Shown in pieces: positions 17,811 through 25,460 of a DNA stretch of 64,000 nt. Below the pieces are notes generated by a model. It had not been told where the DNA came from. It did not search any database and worked only from the letters and a program-made list of their open reading frames with translations. This DNA comes from Schaalia odontolytica (GTDB lineage: Bacteria; Actinomycetota; Actinomycetes; Actinomycetales; Actinomycetaceae). Position numbers and translations under genes: made by a program. Position 1 is the first letter of the stretch. The number at the start of each line of letters is the position of its first letter. Location: positions 310,001 to 374,000 of the forward strand of contig NZ_CP046315.1 in NCBI RefSeq assembly GCF_009730335.1, read 5' to 3'.

Positions 17811-17907
17811 CAGACCTAACACCGGCGCCCGCAGTTTCGACAGCACATGAAACGAAAGCGCTGAGCATAAGAAACACAAGCTTTAACTGCACGAAAGAGA
17901 CAGACAT

Positions 17908-19818
17908 ATGAAAGCCCTTCAGAAAATTTGGACCCCCGCCCGGACGATCGGCGCGATCGCCCTCGTTGGAACGCTGGCGCTGGGTGCGTGCAGCGCATCG
18001 GGAACGGCCTCCTCGTCCTCCGCGACGACCACCGCCACCGCAGCCGTCGCCGCCTCCGGAACCAACGGCGACACGACCGCGCCGCCCACCGCGGCCGACG
18101 CCCTGGCCTCGAACGCGAAGGCCTCCCACGTGAAGGACAGTGACTGGAAGGCCTCGGACGCCGTCGACGTGACGCTCAGCGGCGCGACCGCGACCTCCTC
18201 GTCCGACGCCGTGTCCGTCAGCGACGGCGTGCTGACCATCTCCAAGGCTGGCGTCTACAAGCTCAGCGGCTCCTTCACCGGAAAGGTCGTCGTGGCCGCA
18301 GGGTCCGAGGACCAGGTCGTCCTGATTCTCGACAATGCGACCATCACCTCCTCCACGGGCACCGCGATCGAAGCGACCAGCGGTGACGACCTCGTCCTGT
18401 CTCTCGAGGGCACCTCGACGATCACCGACGGCACCTACACCGGCACGGAGGACGCGAACGCGGCCATCTACGCCGACATGGACCTCACCGTCACCGGCTC
18501 GGGCACGCTCAACGTGACCTCCGGCGCCTCGGACGCGATCACCTCCAAGGATGACCTCTACGTCCTGAGCGGCACGATCAACGCGACCGCCTCGGATGAC
18601 GGCCTGCGCGGCAAGGACTCCCTGACGATTGCGGGCGGCACCGTCACTGTGAACTCCGGCGGCGACGCCCTCAAGTCCGACCAGGACAACGACGACACCA
18701 AGGGCTACGTGTCCATCGTGGACGGCACCGTCACCCTGACCTCGGGAGGCGACGGCATCGACGCGTACACCGACGCGATCGTCACCGGCGGCACCCTGTC
18801 GATCACCTCGGGCGGCGGCGCCTCGGCCGGCAAGCCCTCCACGGGCTCGACCAAGGGCATCAAGGCTCAGACCTACATCATCGTCGACGGCGGCACGACC
18901 ACCATCGACGCGGGGGATGACGCCATCCACTCCAACGGCGCGCTGCGCTTGAGCTCGGGCACGATCACCGCCGCCTCCGGCGACGATGGCGTGCACACCG
19001 AGGTCGCGGCCGTCCTGGACGGCGCAACCGTGACCGTCACGCAGTCGAACGAGGCCCTCGAGGGCGGCCTCATCACGATCTCCGACGGCACCGTCGACCT
19101 GACCTCGAGCGATGACGGCATCAACGCCTCGGGTTCGATCACTGTCGAGGCCGGCCTGGCCGCCGTCGCCGAGTCCAGCTCCGATACGACCACCACCACG
19201 ACCACCACCCAGCAGATGGGCCCCGGTGGCATGGCTGACGGCGGCGGCTCGATGGAGGACACCGGCGAGCAGCTGAACATCACCGGAGGCACCGTGACCG
19301 TCAACGCGAACGGCGACGGCCTCGACTCCAACGGCTCGCTGACCATCAGCGGCGGCACGACGACCGTCTACGGCCCGGCGTCCGGCGCGAACGGCGCCCT
19401 GGATTCCAACGGCGCCATGAGCATCACGGGCGGCACGGTCATCGCCTTCGCCACGAACGAGATGGTGGAGACGCCGACCACGACCGACGGCCAGGGCTGG
19501 ATCTCCGCTGCGGCTTCCGGCTCCGCAGGGGCGACCGTGACGATCACGGACTCCTCCGGCTCCGTCCTGGGTACCTACACCTCGCCCAAGGCCTTCGGAA
19601 ACGTCATCTACTCGACCTCCGGCATGACCAACGGCTCCACCTACACGGTGAGCGTCGACGGCACATCCACTGAGGCGACCGCCGGCCAGGGCGGCGGAAT
19701 GGGCGGCCCCATGGGCCCCGGTGGCCCGGGTCAGGGTGGCCAGCCCCCGGCGGGTGGCCAGCCCCCGGCGGGCGGTCCGGGTCAGGGCGGTCAGCCCCCG
19801 GCCGCACCCCAGGGCTGA
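17908..19818 (+). CDS. Secreted carbohydrate-binding-domain lipoprotein (DUF4353-like)
   Basis: 636 residues. A basic N terminus, a hydrophobic segment and the lipobox LGAC (Cys28) mark a lipoprotein. A Ser/Thr/Ala linker leads to a long repetitive right-handed beta-helix-like region with many ITGGTVTV and SSGTITAASGDDGVH-type strands rich in Asp and Gly, typical of the carbohydrate-binding DUF4353 family. The last ~45 residues are Gly/Pro/Gln-rich, built from GGQPPAGG units. It is the third gene of the DUF4956-VTC unit and ends at a strong terminator. The repeated DDG/DGDGLDSN loops look calcium-binding; that is inference. Confidence 0.82.
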   Translation: MKALQKIWTPARTIGAIALVGTLALGACSASGTASSSSATTTATAAVAASGTNGDTTAPPTAADALASNAKASHVKDSDWKASDAVDVTLSGATATSSSDAVSVSDGVLTISKAGVYKLSGSFTGKVVVAAGSEDQVVLILDNATITSSTGTAIEATSGDDLVLSLEGTSTITDGTYTGTEDANAAIYADMDLTVTGSGTLNVTSGASDAITSKDDLYVLSGTINATASDDGLRGKDSLTIAGGTVTVNSGGDALKSDQDNDDTKGYVSIVDGTVTLTSGGDGIDAYTDAIVTGGTLSITSGGGASAGKPSTGSTKGIKAQTYIIVDGGTTTIDAGDDAIHSNGALRLSSGTITAASGDDGVHTEVAAVLDGATVTVTQSNEALEGGLITISDGTVDLTSSDDGINASGSITVEAGLAAVAESSSDTTTTTTTTQQMGPGGMADGGGSMEDTGEQLNITGGTVTVNANGDGLDSNGSLTISGGTTTVYGPASGANGALDSNGAMSITGGTVIAFATNEMVETPTTTDGQGWISAAASGSAGATVTITDSSGSVLGTYTSPKAFGNVIYSTSGMTNGSTYTVSVDGTSTEATAGQGGGMGGPMGPGGPGQGGQPPAGGQPPAGGPGQGGQPPAAPQG

Positions 19819-19830
19819 GGCTTCCCAGTA

Positions 19831-19866
19831 GTGCGCCCCGCGTGATTGTCGACACGTGGGGCGCAC
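19831..19866 (+). terminator. Terminator hairpin after the lipoprotein gene
   Basis: 14-bp stem GTGCGCCCCGCGTG (19831-19844) with CACGTGGGGCGCAC (19853-19866), one G-U pair, 8-nt loop, 12 bp after the stop codon. Confidence 0.8.
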
Positions 19867-20012
19867 GCATGCCTGCATCGCGTCTTTTTCGCCGAGGCCT
19901 CGGCCGGTATCTCACGCCCGCACCCTCGCTCGCCACCCCCGGGATCAGCGCAACTAAACTGGACCCAAAGGACGAGGCCCCGGCCTCGTCGATGACAATG
20001 AAAGGACCCCTC

Positions 20013-20468
20013 ATGCTCCCCTCCGAAAAGCTCGCCGAGCTCGGCCTCGAACTGCCCGCCGTCGCCACGCCCGTCGCCGCGTACGTGCCCGCCGTCATCG
20101 ACCGTGGCGTCGTGCGCACCTCCGGCCAGATCCCCGTCGTGAACGGCGAGCCCGTGTGCATCGGCGCGGTCGGCGAGGACGGCGCGGACCCCGAGGACGC
20201 CAAGGACGCGGCGCGCGTGTGCGCCCTCAACGCCCTGGCCGCAGCCGCCTCCGTTGCGGGCGGCATCGACAACCTCGCGGGCGTCGTGAAGGTCGTGGGC
20301 TTCGTGTCCTCGCGCCCCGACTTCTACGGGCAGGCCGGCGTCATCAACGGCGCCTCGGAGCTGTTCGGTGAGATCTTCGGCAGCCAGCACGCGCGCAGCG
20401 CCGTGGGCGTCGCCGCGCTGCCCCTCAACGTCAGCGTCGAGGTCGAGGCCGAGTTCCTCATTAAGTGA
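20013..20468 (+). CDS. RidA/YjgF-family protein
   Basis: 151 residues of the RidA-like branch that deaminates or binds reactive imines/enamines formed by PLP enzymes. VVRTSGQIPVVNG, AAASVAGGIDNLAGVVKVVGFVSS and the C-terminal PLNVSVEVEAEF are family segments. It belongs to the longer YjgF_endoribonc-like subgroup, not the short archetype, and the canonical C-terminal Arg-Cys-Glu triad is not obvious, so catalysis is not assured. Start 20013 follows AAAGGA at 7 nt; an in-frame extension further upstream has no signal. Confidence 0.85.
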   Translation: MLPSEKLAELGLELPAVATPVAAYVPAVIDRGVVRTSGQIPVVNGEPVCIGAVGEDGADPEDAKDAARVCALNALAAAASVAGGIDNLAGVVKVVGFVSSRPDFYGQAGVINGASELFGEIFGSQHARSAVGVAALPLNVSVEVEAEFLIK

Positions 20469-20550
20469 ACGCGCGGACGCGGCTGAGGCATGCCTACACT
20501 GGGTAAGGTTCGCTGAAATGGCCCGTCGGGCCGAAGGATAAGGAAAAGAC

Positions 20551-21189
20551 ATGACTGACCGTCAGATGTTCAAGCTGGTCGACGCCAACACCGTCCCCTC
20601 CGAGGGCGGCGGCTGTGGTTGCGGCTGCGGTGGCGAGGGTAAGAAGGCGCGCGCCGAGCAGGCTCCCGAGCAGGCGCCCGCCGAGCACGCCGGCTGCGGC
20701 TGCGGCGGCCATGAGGCCGCTGAGCAGGCCCCCGCCGAGCACGCCGGTTGCGGCTGCGGCGGACACGACGCTCCCGCCGAGGCTGCTGAGGCCCCCGCCG
20801 AGCAGGGCGGCTGCGGCTGCGGTGGCCACGACGCTCCCGCCGAGCGTCCCCACGAGATGGCCGCCGAGCCCATCGAATCCACGGCCGGTGGCTGCGGCTG
20901 CGGCGACGGCGCCCCCTCGGCGGGCAACGTCCACGCTGGCGGCGCCGGCGTCATCCACCGCCCCGGCGCGGACGAGCTGGTCATCCACTCGATCCCCCGC
21001 GTTGTGCGCCACGCGGTCCTCTTCGCGGCGGTCGATAACCTGCCCGTCGGCGAGAACATCCAGATCTGCGCGCCCCACCAGCCCGAGCCGCTGTTCGCGC
21101 ACCTGCAGGACTCCGAGCAGCACTACCGCGTGGAGACCCTCGAGGTCGGCCCCGTGGATTGGCGCTACCGCATCACGCGTCTCGCCTGA
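20551..21189 (+). CDS. DUF2249 protein with N-terminal CGCGGH repeat array
   Basis: 212 residues. The C-terminal ~75 residues (IPRVVRHAVLFAAVDNL...) match DUF2249, an uncharacterised domain found with hemerythrin and nitric-oxide-related proteins. The N-terminal ~120 residues hold five Cys-rich blocks: GGCGCGCGG, AGCGCGGHEA, AGCGCGGHDA, GGCGCGGHDA and GGCGCGDGA, separated by Ala/Pro/Glu linkers. The Cys-Gly-Cys-Gly-Gly-His units look like metal or Fe-S/copper ligands. RBS AAGGATAAGG is just before the ATG. A TACACT -10-like box lies about 55 nt upstream. The DNA of the linker repeats is near-identical, so the array can expand by slippage. Confidence 0.78.
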   Translation: MTDRQMFKLVDANTVPSEGGGCGCGCGGEGKKARAEQAPEQAPAEHAGCGCGGHEAAEQAPAEHAGCGCGGHDAPAEAAEAPAEQGGCGCGGHDAPAERPHEMAAEPIESTAGGCGCGDGAPSAGNVHAGGAGVIHRPGADELVIHSIPRVVRHAVLFAAVDNLPVGENIQICAPHQPEPLFAHLQDSEQHYRVETLEVGPVDWRYRITRLA

Positions 21190-21426
21190 GGCTCTTTGAC
21201 ACGACGAGGCCGTGGCCGACTCTCGCTTTCCCGCGTGGCTGGCCACGGCCGCGTCGTATGCGCACGAAGACGTGGCCTTCCAATGCCTCGCGCATCTGTG
21301 CGCCGACGTGCTCGCACGGGCGCCTATTCCCATGACTGGTCCGGTGCCTGACGACGTGCGGAGATGGGCGCGCGTTGGGGTGTCCATTCGCGTGCCTGGG
21401 AGCGTCCGACCCGGTACCGTTGGTGT

Positions 21427-21906
21427 ATGAGCTTCTTTGACATGACTTCTGACGCCGACGTTGAGGACGACCTGGATCGCGTTGAGACCGACGTGGTCGT
21501 GGACTGCGACATTGAGGCCGCGTGGGCGCTCGTGTCGGAGCCGGGCTGGTGGGTCAACGATGGCCCGCTGGGTGACCACGAGGTGACGCTCGGGGATGAC
21601 GGAATTTATCGCGTGAGCGACCCGGACGCCGGCGACTGGCTGATCGAAAAGGCCGACGAGGATCCGACGGACGTCGTCGCCTTCCGCTGGTACCCGCTGG
21701 CCGACGACGAGCTGCCGGACGAGTATGCGACCCGCATCGAAATCTCCCTGTCCGAGGAGCGTGGCGGCGTCGCCATCCACGTGGAGGAGTCGGGTCTGGC
21801 GTCGGTCTCCGACGACGAGGCCGAGGCCCGCCAGGCGTACGAAGACGAGGTCGGCATGTGGGAGCAGGTCCTGAGTGCCGCGAAGAACTACCTCGAGGGC
21901 CGCTGA
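21427..21906 (+). CDS. SRPBCC/AHSA1-like protein
   Basis: 159 residues. VVDCDIEAAWALVSEPGWWVND and the C-terminal long helix resemble START/AHSA1 lipid-binding folds (activator of Hsp90 ATPase 1-like). Very acidic (many Asp/Glu). The ATG at 21427 lacks a Shine-Dalgarno; TACCGT ends 6 nt before it, so translation is probably leaderless. Function not known. Confidence 0.75.
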   Translation: MSFFDMTSDADVEDDLDRVETDVVVDCDIEAAWALVSEPGWWVNDGPLGDHEVTLGDDGIYRVSDPDAGDWLIEKADEDPTDVVAFRWYPLADDELPDEYATRIEISLSEERGGVAIHVEESGLASVSDDEAEARQAYEDEVGMWEQVLSAAKNYLEGR

Positions 21907-22010
21907 GTCTCTGAGTTTCTGCGCCGGCATCTGGGGATGCCGGTGGTGTTCCGCTGTCGTGGCATTTCGCGGGCGAATGACGCGTAGTGAGCGCGTTGCC
22001 CGACTTTGCA

Positions 22011-22036
22011 CCCCCGCAGCCTCACGGCTGCGGGGG
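22011..22036 (+). terminator. Terminator hairpin
   Basis: CCCCCGCAGCC-TCAC-GGCTGCGGGGG, perfect 11-bp stem, followed by CTGTTTGTT. It ends the SRPBCC transcription unit. Confidence 0.88.
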
Positions 22037-22102
22037 CTGTTTGTTAGCGGTGTGGTTCATGGATCGTGAGCTGAGTGTCCGTCCGTGTGTGTCCCCGAAA
22101 TT

Positions 22103-22209
22103 TCGCATGCAATTCCCGTGCGGATACTTCAAAAGTTTAAGTCAGAACGTTGAAATCCTGCGGTTTTCAGCGTGTTGTTGTGTGTGGCCGTCAGGGAATT
22201 ACGTGCGGA
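22103..22209 (+). repeat. About 107-bp element with inverted termini, copy B
   Basis: Begins TCGCATGCAATTCCC and ends GGGAATTACGTGCGGA; extended by two bases the arms pair at 14 of 17 positions, the differences being C/T changes. It shares the AAGTCAGAACGTTG block with copies A and C. No coding capacity. Confidence 0.65.
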
Positions 22210-22329
22210 ATTGGTGAATGTGGGAACAGTGGCGGGGCATAGGCTGCGGGCTGCCGGGCGCTCGCCGAGGTTGTGCTTGTGGGCGTGGGCGCTGCACCCG
22301 ATCCGTAGGCAGTGCACCCGTTCTGATCG

Positions 22330-22540
22330 GGTGTAGCGTCCCGTAAGAGGTGTAGCGTCCCGTAAGAGGTGCAGTGCCGGGTGTAGGAGTTGTCGGGCGA
22401 ACCATGGTGGAGCTTGTGACTCCGAAGCGTTGCGCCATTTTGGGGAGCAATGCACTAGATGGGGGGCATTGCACTGGATAGTAGCTAGTGCAATGCCCTG
22501 CTAAGTAGTGCAATGCTGGCGAAAATAGTGCAATGCCTCC
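22330..22540. repeat. Non-coding short-repeat cluster
   Basis: Two perfect tandem units of 19 bp, GGTGTAGCGTCCCGTAAGA (22330-22348 and 22349-22367), are followed by GTGCAATGC-type motifs: GCATTGCAC at 22467 and three TAGTGCAATGC at 22486, 22506 and 22526, with a one-base variant at 22447. With element B and a terminator this accounts for most of the gene-free stretch 21907-22572. Confidence 0.65.
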
Positions 22541-22572
22541 CGGTGCACGCCTCCTGCGCTGTGAGCTGCGCT

Positions 22573-23070
22573 CTACCGTTCCGAGGCCTCTCGTTCTGTT
22601 GCCACATGATCAGTGGCCTCACGTTCAGCCGCCTCACGCTCCGCCTCGCGGGCTGCCTTCTTGGCGCGGGCGTGCGCTTCGACCTCTTCGGGGGTGAGGG
22701 GTCCCTGCGTCGAACCTTCGCTGCCGTCGGTGCGCTCCCACGAAATAGCGAGGCTGTCGCGTGCGCCGAAGCGCGCCAGGTGGATGCCGACGATGAATTC
22801 GAGGCGATCGGCGCGCTCGGGCTCCGTGCGCAGCTCAAGCCTCAGATCAGAAGCCGACGCGATCACGTCAAAGCGCCCCAGAACCGGACCCTCGCGGTCG
22901 AACAGCAGGTATCCGCTGCCCGCCTCCTCGTCCCAGGAACCCGTGATCTTGTGGCCCATGTGGCTCACGAGCTGCTTGCCGTAGCGCGCAGCCCGCTCGG
23001 TGGGAACCGTGGCCACGGAGATCAGGGGGTACGAGGTCTCGCCCGTCGAACGCGTCGAATTCTGTGTCAT
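22573..23070 (-). CDS. DUF2218 domain protein
   Basis: 165 residues. The first ~100 match DUF2218 (ARYGKQLVSHMGHKI, LLFDREGPVLGRFDV), a small alpha/beta protein often linked to siderophore or iron-uptake loci. The last ~50 are a charged Ala/Arg/Glu helix (KKAAREAEREAAEREA), likely coiled coil. Reverse-strand box TAGGTT ends exactly 6 nt before the ATG, so it is probably leaderless. Function unknown. Confidence 0.8.
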   Translation of the reverse strand: MTQNSTRSTGETSYPLISVATVPTERAARYGKQLVSHMGHKITGSWDEEAGSGYLLFDREGPVLGRFDVIASASDLRLELRTEPERADRLEFIVGIHLARFGARDSLAISWERTDGSEGSTQGPLTPEEVEAHARAKKAAREAEREAAEREATDHVATEREASER

Positions 23071-23230
23071 AAGGCAAACCTAACTTGAATGCGCTTGCTC
23101 TGCCATGCGTAGCTCTGGATTCGGTTATGAGCGTACCTGTGCGGTAGCGTTGGATAGTCAAGCGCGTCACGCGAGCGCGCAAAGGCCTCGCAAAAAGTCC
23201 CCGGGCAGGGAGCAGGCGGAAGGAACAACG

Positions 23231-24700
23231 ATGACAGTTGAGCACGTCGAACACGGTAAGCCCCAGCAGGGTGGTGAAAAGCTTCAGCGCACGCTGAAGA
23301 ACCGCCACATTCAGCTGATCGCCATCGGTGGCGCGATCGGTACGGGCCTGTTCATGGGCTCGGGTAAGACGATCTCGGTCGCGGGCCCCTCGATCCTTCT
23401 GGTCTACATGATCATCGGCGCGGTCCTCTTCCTGTTCATGCGCACCCTCGGTGAGCTGCTGCTCTCCGACCACAAGTACGCGACCTTCGCGGATATCGCC
23501 CGCGACCTCATCGGCCCGTGGGCCGGCTTCGTGACGGGGTGGACCTACTGGGCGTGCTGGGTGGTCACCGGCGTCGCGGACATGATCGCTATCACCGGCT
23601 ACACGCACTTCTGGTGGCCGGACCTGCCCGCGTGGATCCCCATCGGCGCGACGACTCTGCTGCTCTTTGCCCTCAACGCGATGACGGTCAAGGCCTTTGG
23701 TGAGACGGAGTTCTGGTTCGCGCTCGTCAAGATCGTCGCGATCATCGCCCTGGTCATCGTCGGTTTCGCCATGGTCGCCATGGGTACGGTTGACGAGGAG
23801 GGAACCGTGGCCGCAGTCTCGAACCTGTGGAGCCATGGCGGCTTCTTCCCGACCGGATTCACCGGCTTCCTCGGCGGCTTCCAGATCGCCCTCTTCGCCT
23901 TCATCGGGATCGAGATGGTCGGCACGACAGTCGCCGAGACCGACGACCCGGACAACACCCTTCCCAAGGCCGTCAACTCCATCCCCGTTCGCATCATGCT
24001 CTTCTACGTGGCGGCGCTCGCGGCCATCATGATGGTGACCCCCTGGGATCAGGTGAGCCCCGAGAAATCGCCCTTCGTCACGATGTTCTCGCTGACCGGG
24101 CTGGGCGCCGCGGCCACGATCGTCAACCTGGTGGTCCTCTCCTCGGCCGCGTCGAGCGCGAACTCGGGTATCTACTCCACGTCGCGCATGCTCTACGGCC
24201 TGGCCCGCCAGGAGCAGGCGCCCGGCGTCTTCGCCCGTCTGTCCAGCCACCATGTGCCCCTCAACGCCCTGTTCCTGTCCTGCGTGTGCCTCCTGTCGGG
24301 CATCGTCATCATGGGGATGGGCGGCTCGATCTCCGCGGCCTTTACGCTGGTGACCTCGGTGTCGGCCACGCTGTTCATGGGCGTGTGGGTGGTCATCGTC
24401 GTGTCCTACCTGGTCTACCTGCGTAAGCGCCCGCAGCTGCATGCCGCCTTGAAGTTCAAGGCCCCCGGCGGCGCGATTAGCGCCTGGATCGTGCTTGCGT
24501 TCATGGGCTGCATGGGCGTCATCCTGGCGATGTGGGACGATACTCGCCCCGGCCTCGTCTATTCCCTGATTTGGATTGCGTTCATCGTGGGCGCGGCCTT
24601 CGCGAACCGCCATTTCCTGCTGCGTCGCGCGTCGCGCGGTGTCCTCGGTGACGGGGGCACGGGAGAGGGCCCTCATACCGGCCCCCACCTGCATGAGTAG
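23231..24700 (+). CDS. cycA: D-serine/D-alanine/glycine permease, CycA type
   Basis: 489 residues, twelve predicted helices, APC superfamily (AAT family). KNRHIQLIAIGGAIGTGLF at residues ~22-40 and DLIGPWAGFVTGWTYWACW are close to E. coli CycA, and EFWFALVKIVAIIALVIVG follows as in that protein. Imports small neutral amino acids with protons. AAGGA precedes the ATG at 23231; a longer upstream frame is judged non-coding. Monocistronic, with the TPP riboswitch of the next unit right behind it. Confidence 0.87.
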   Translation: MTVEHVEHGKPQQGGEKLQRTLKNRHIQLIAIGGAIGTGLFMGSGKTISVAGPSILLVYMIIGAVLFLFMRTLGELLLSDHKYATFADIARDLIGPWAGFVTGWTYWACWVVTGVADMIAITGYTHFWWPDLPAWIPIGATTLLLFALNAMTVKAFGETEFWFALVKIVAIIALVIVGFAMVAMGTVDEEGTVAAVSNLWSHGGFFPTGFTGFLGGFQIALFAFIGIEMVGTTVAETDDPDNTLPKAVNSIPVRIMLFYVAALAAIMMVTPWDQVSPEKSPFVTMFSLTGLGAAATIVNLVVLSSAASSANSGIYSTSRMLYGLARQEQAPGVFARLSSHHVPLNALFLSCVCLLSGIVIMGMGGSISAAFTLVTSVSATLFMGVWVVIVVSYLVYLRKRPQLHAALKFKAPGGAISAWIVLAFMGCMGVILAMWDDTRPGLVYSLIWIAFIVGAAFANRHFLLRRASRGVLGDGGTGEGPHTGPHLHE

Positions 24701-24730
24701 CGCAATGAATACCAAGTGACTATGCTCACC

Positions 24731-24820
24731 AGAGTGCCACGGGAGCTCGAACCGAGCTGAGAGGGGACCACCCCCGACCGTAGAACCTGATCCGGATCAT
24801 ACCGGCGTAGGAAGGCTCTT
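24731..24820 (+). promoter_or_regulatory. TPP riboswitch (THI element)
   Basis: Conserved blocks GCTGAGAGG (24756-24764) and GAACCTGATCCGGATCATAC followed by CGGCGTAGGAA (24783-24813) are the TPP-binding core. The P1 strands AGAGTGCC (24731-24738) and GGCTCT (24814-24819) close it. It precedes the thiamine-precursor ECF transporter genes, so these are shut off when thiamine pyrophosphate is abundant. Confidence 0.95.
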
Positions 24821-24850
24821 CCCTCGTGGCCGCTGTGCAACACGAAGGGA
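24820..24850 (+). promoter_or_regulatory. Hairpin masking the ykoE ribosome-binding site
   Basis: TCCCTCGTG (24820-24828) pairs with CACGAAGGGA (24841-24850), one bulged A; the right arm contains the Shine-Dalgarno GAAGGGAG of ykoE. It starts where the riboswitch P1 helix ends, so it may be the expression platform for translational control. Confidence 0.6.
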
Positions 24851-24860
24851 GTATTTTCGC

Positions 24861-25460
24861 ATGGCATCCACTGCTCCGTCCCTCCGCTGGAGGGTCATTG
24901 ACATCGTCACCGCCGCCGTCCTGGGCGTCGCCTGCGGCCTCATTTTTGTTGTCTGGAACCAGGTGGGCGGCGCAAGTTACGAGTTCCTCAAGACCATCGG
25001 CCCCGGCGTGGGTGGCCTGGTGACGGGTGTCTGGCTGCTGGGCGGCACGCTCGGTGGCTACGTCATCCGCAAGCCCGGCGCCGCGCTCTTCGTCGAGCTG
25101 ATGGCGGCGACCGTCTCCATGGCCCTGGGTTCCCAGTGGGCCGTCGAGACCATCTACTCGGGTCTCGCGCAGGGCCTCGGCGCGGAGGTCGTCTTCGCCC
25201 TGGTCGCCTACCGCCGCTTCAACGCGACGATCGTGGGTGCTGCGGGCGCCGTGTCCTTCGCGTTCGAGTGGGTTCTCGAGCTCTTCCTCTCCGGCCACCT
25301 CGCAAAGGGCGTGCTCTACAACGTGATCTACCTCGTGTGCGGCATGGCGTCGGGCATCGTTCTGGCCGGCCTGCTCGCGTGGGCGCTGACGAATGCGCTC
25401 GCGAAGACGGGTGCCCTGGATCGCTTCGCCTCCGGCCGTGGAGCGCGTGAGCTTGTCTGA
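24861..25460 (+). CDS. ykoE: ECF transporter S component for HMP/thiamine (YkoE)
   Basis: 199 residues, about six hydrophobic helices, matching the YkoE substrate-specific subunit for hydroxymethylpyrimidine/thiamine. Its place directly behind a TPP riboswitch and in front of an ECF ATPase/EcfT fusion fixes the substrate class. GAAGGGAG is 9-10 nt before the ATG. Confidence 0.92.
   Translation: MASTAPSLRWRVIDIVTAAVLGVACGLIFVVWNQVGGASYEFLKTIGPGVGGLVTGVWLLGGTLGGYVIRKPGAALFVELMAATVSMALGSQWAVETIYSGLAQGLGAEVVFALVAYRRFNATIVGAAGAVSFAFEWVLELFLSGHLAKGVLYNVIYLVCGMASGIVLAGLLAWALTNALAKTGALDRFASGRGARELV

Noticed and set aside
17593-19878. Long minus-strand frame of about 760 codons opposite the lipoprotein gene
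   Set aside because: Antisense shadow of a high-GC repetitive gene; composition is extremely Gly/Arg/Val-rich and the plus-strand gene has signal peptide, RBS and terminator.
22255-22540. Possible CRISPR-like or integron-like array
   Set aside because: Repeats are short, unevenly spaced and in both orientations, with no cas or integrase genes and no attC-like folding.
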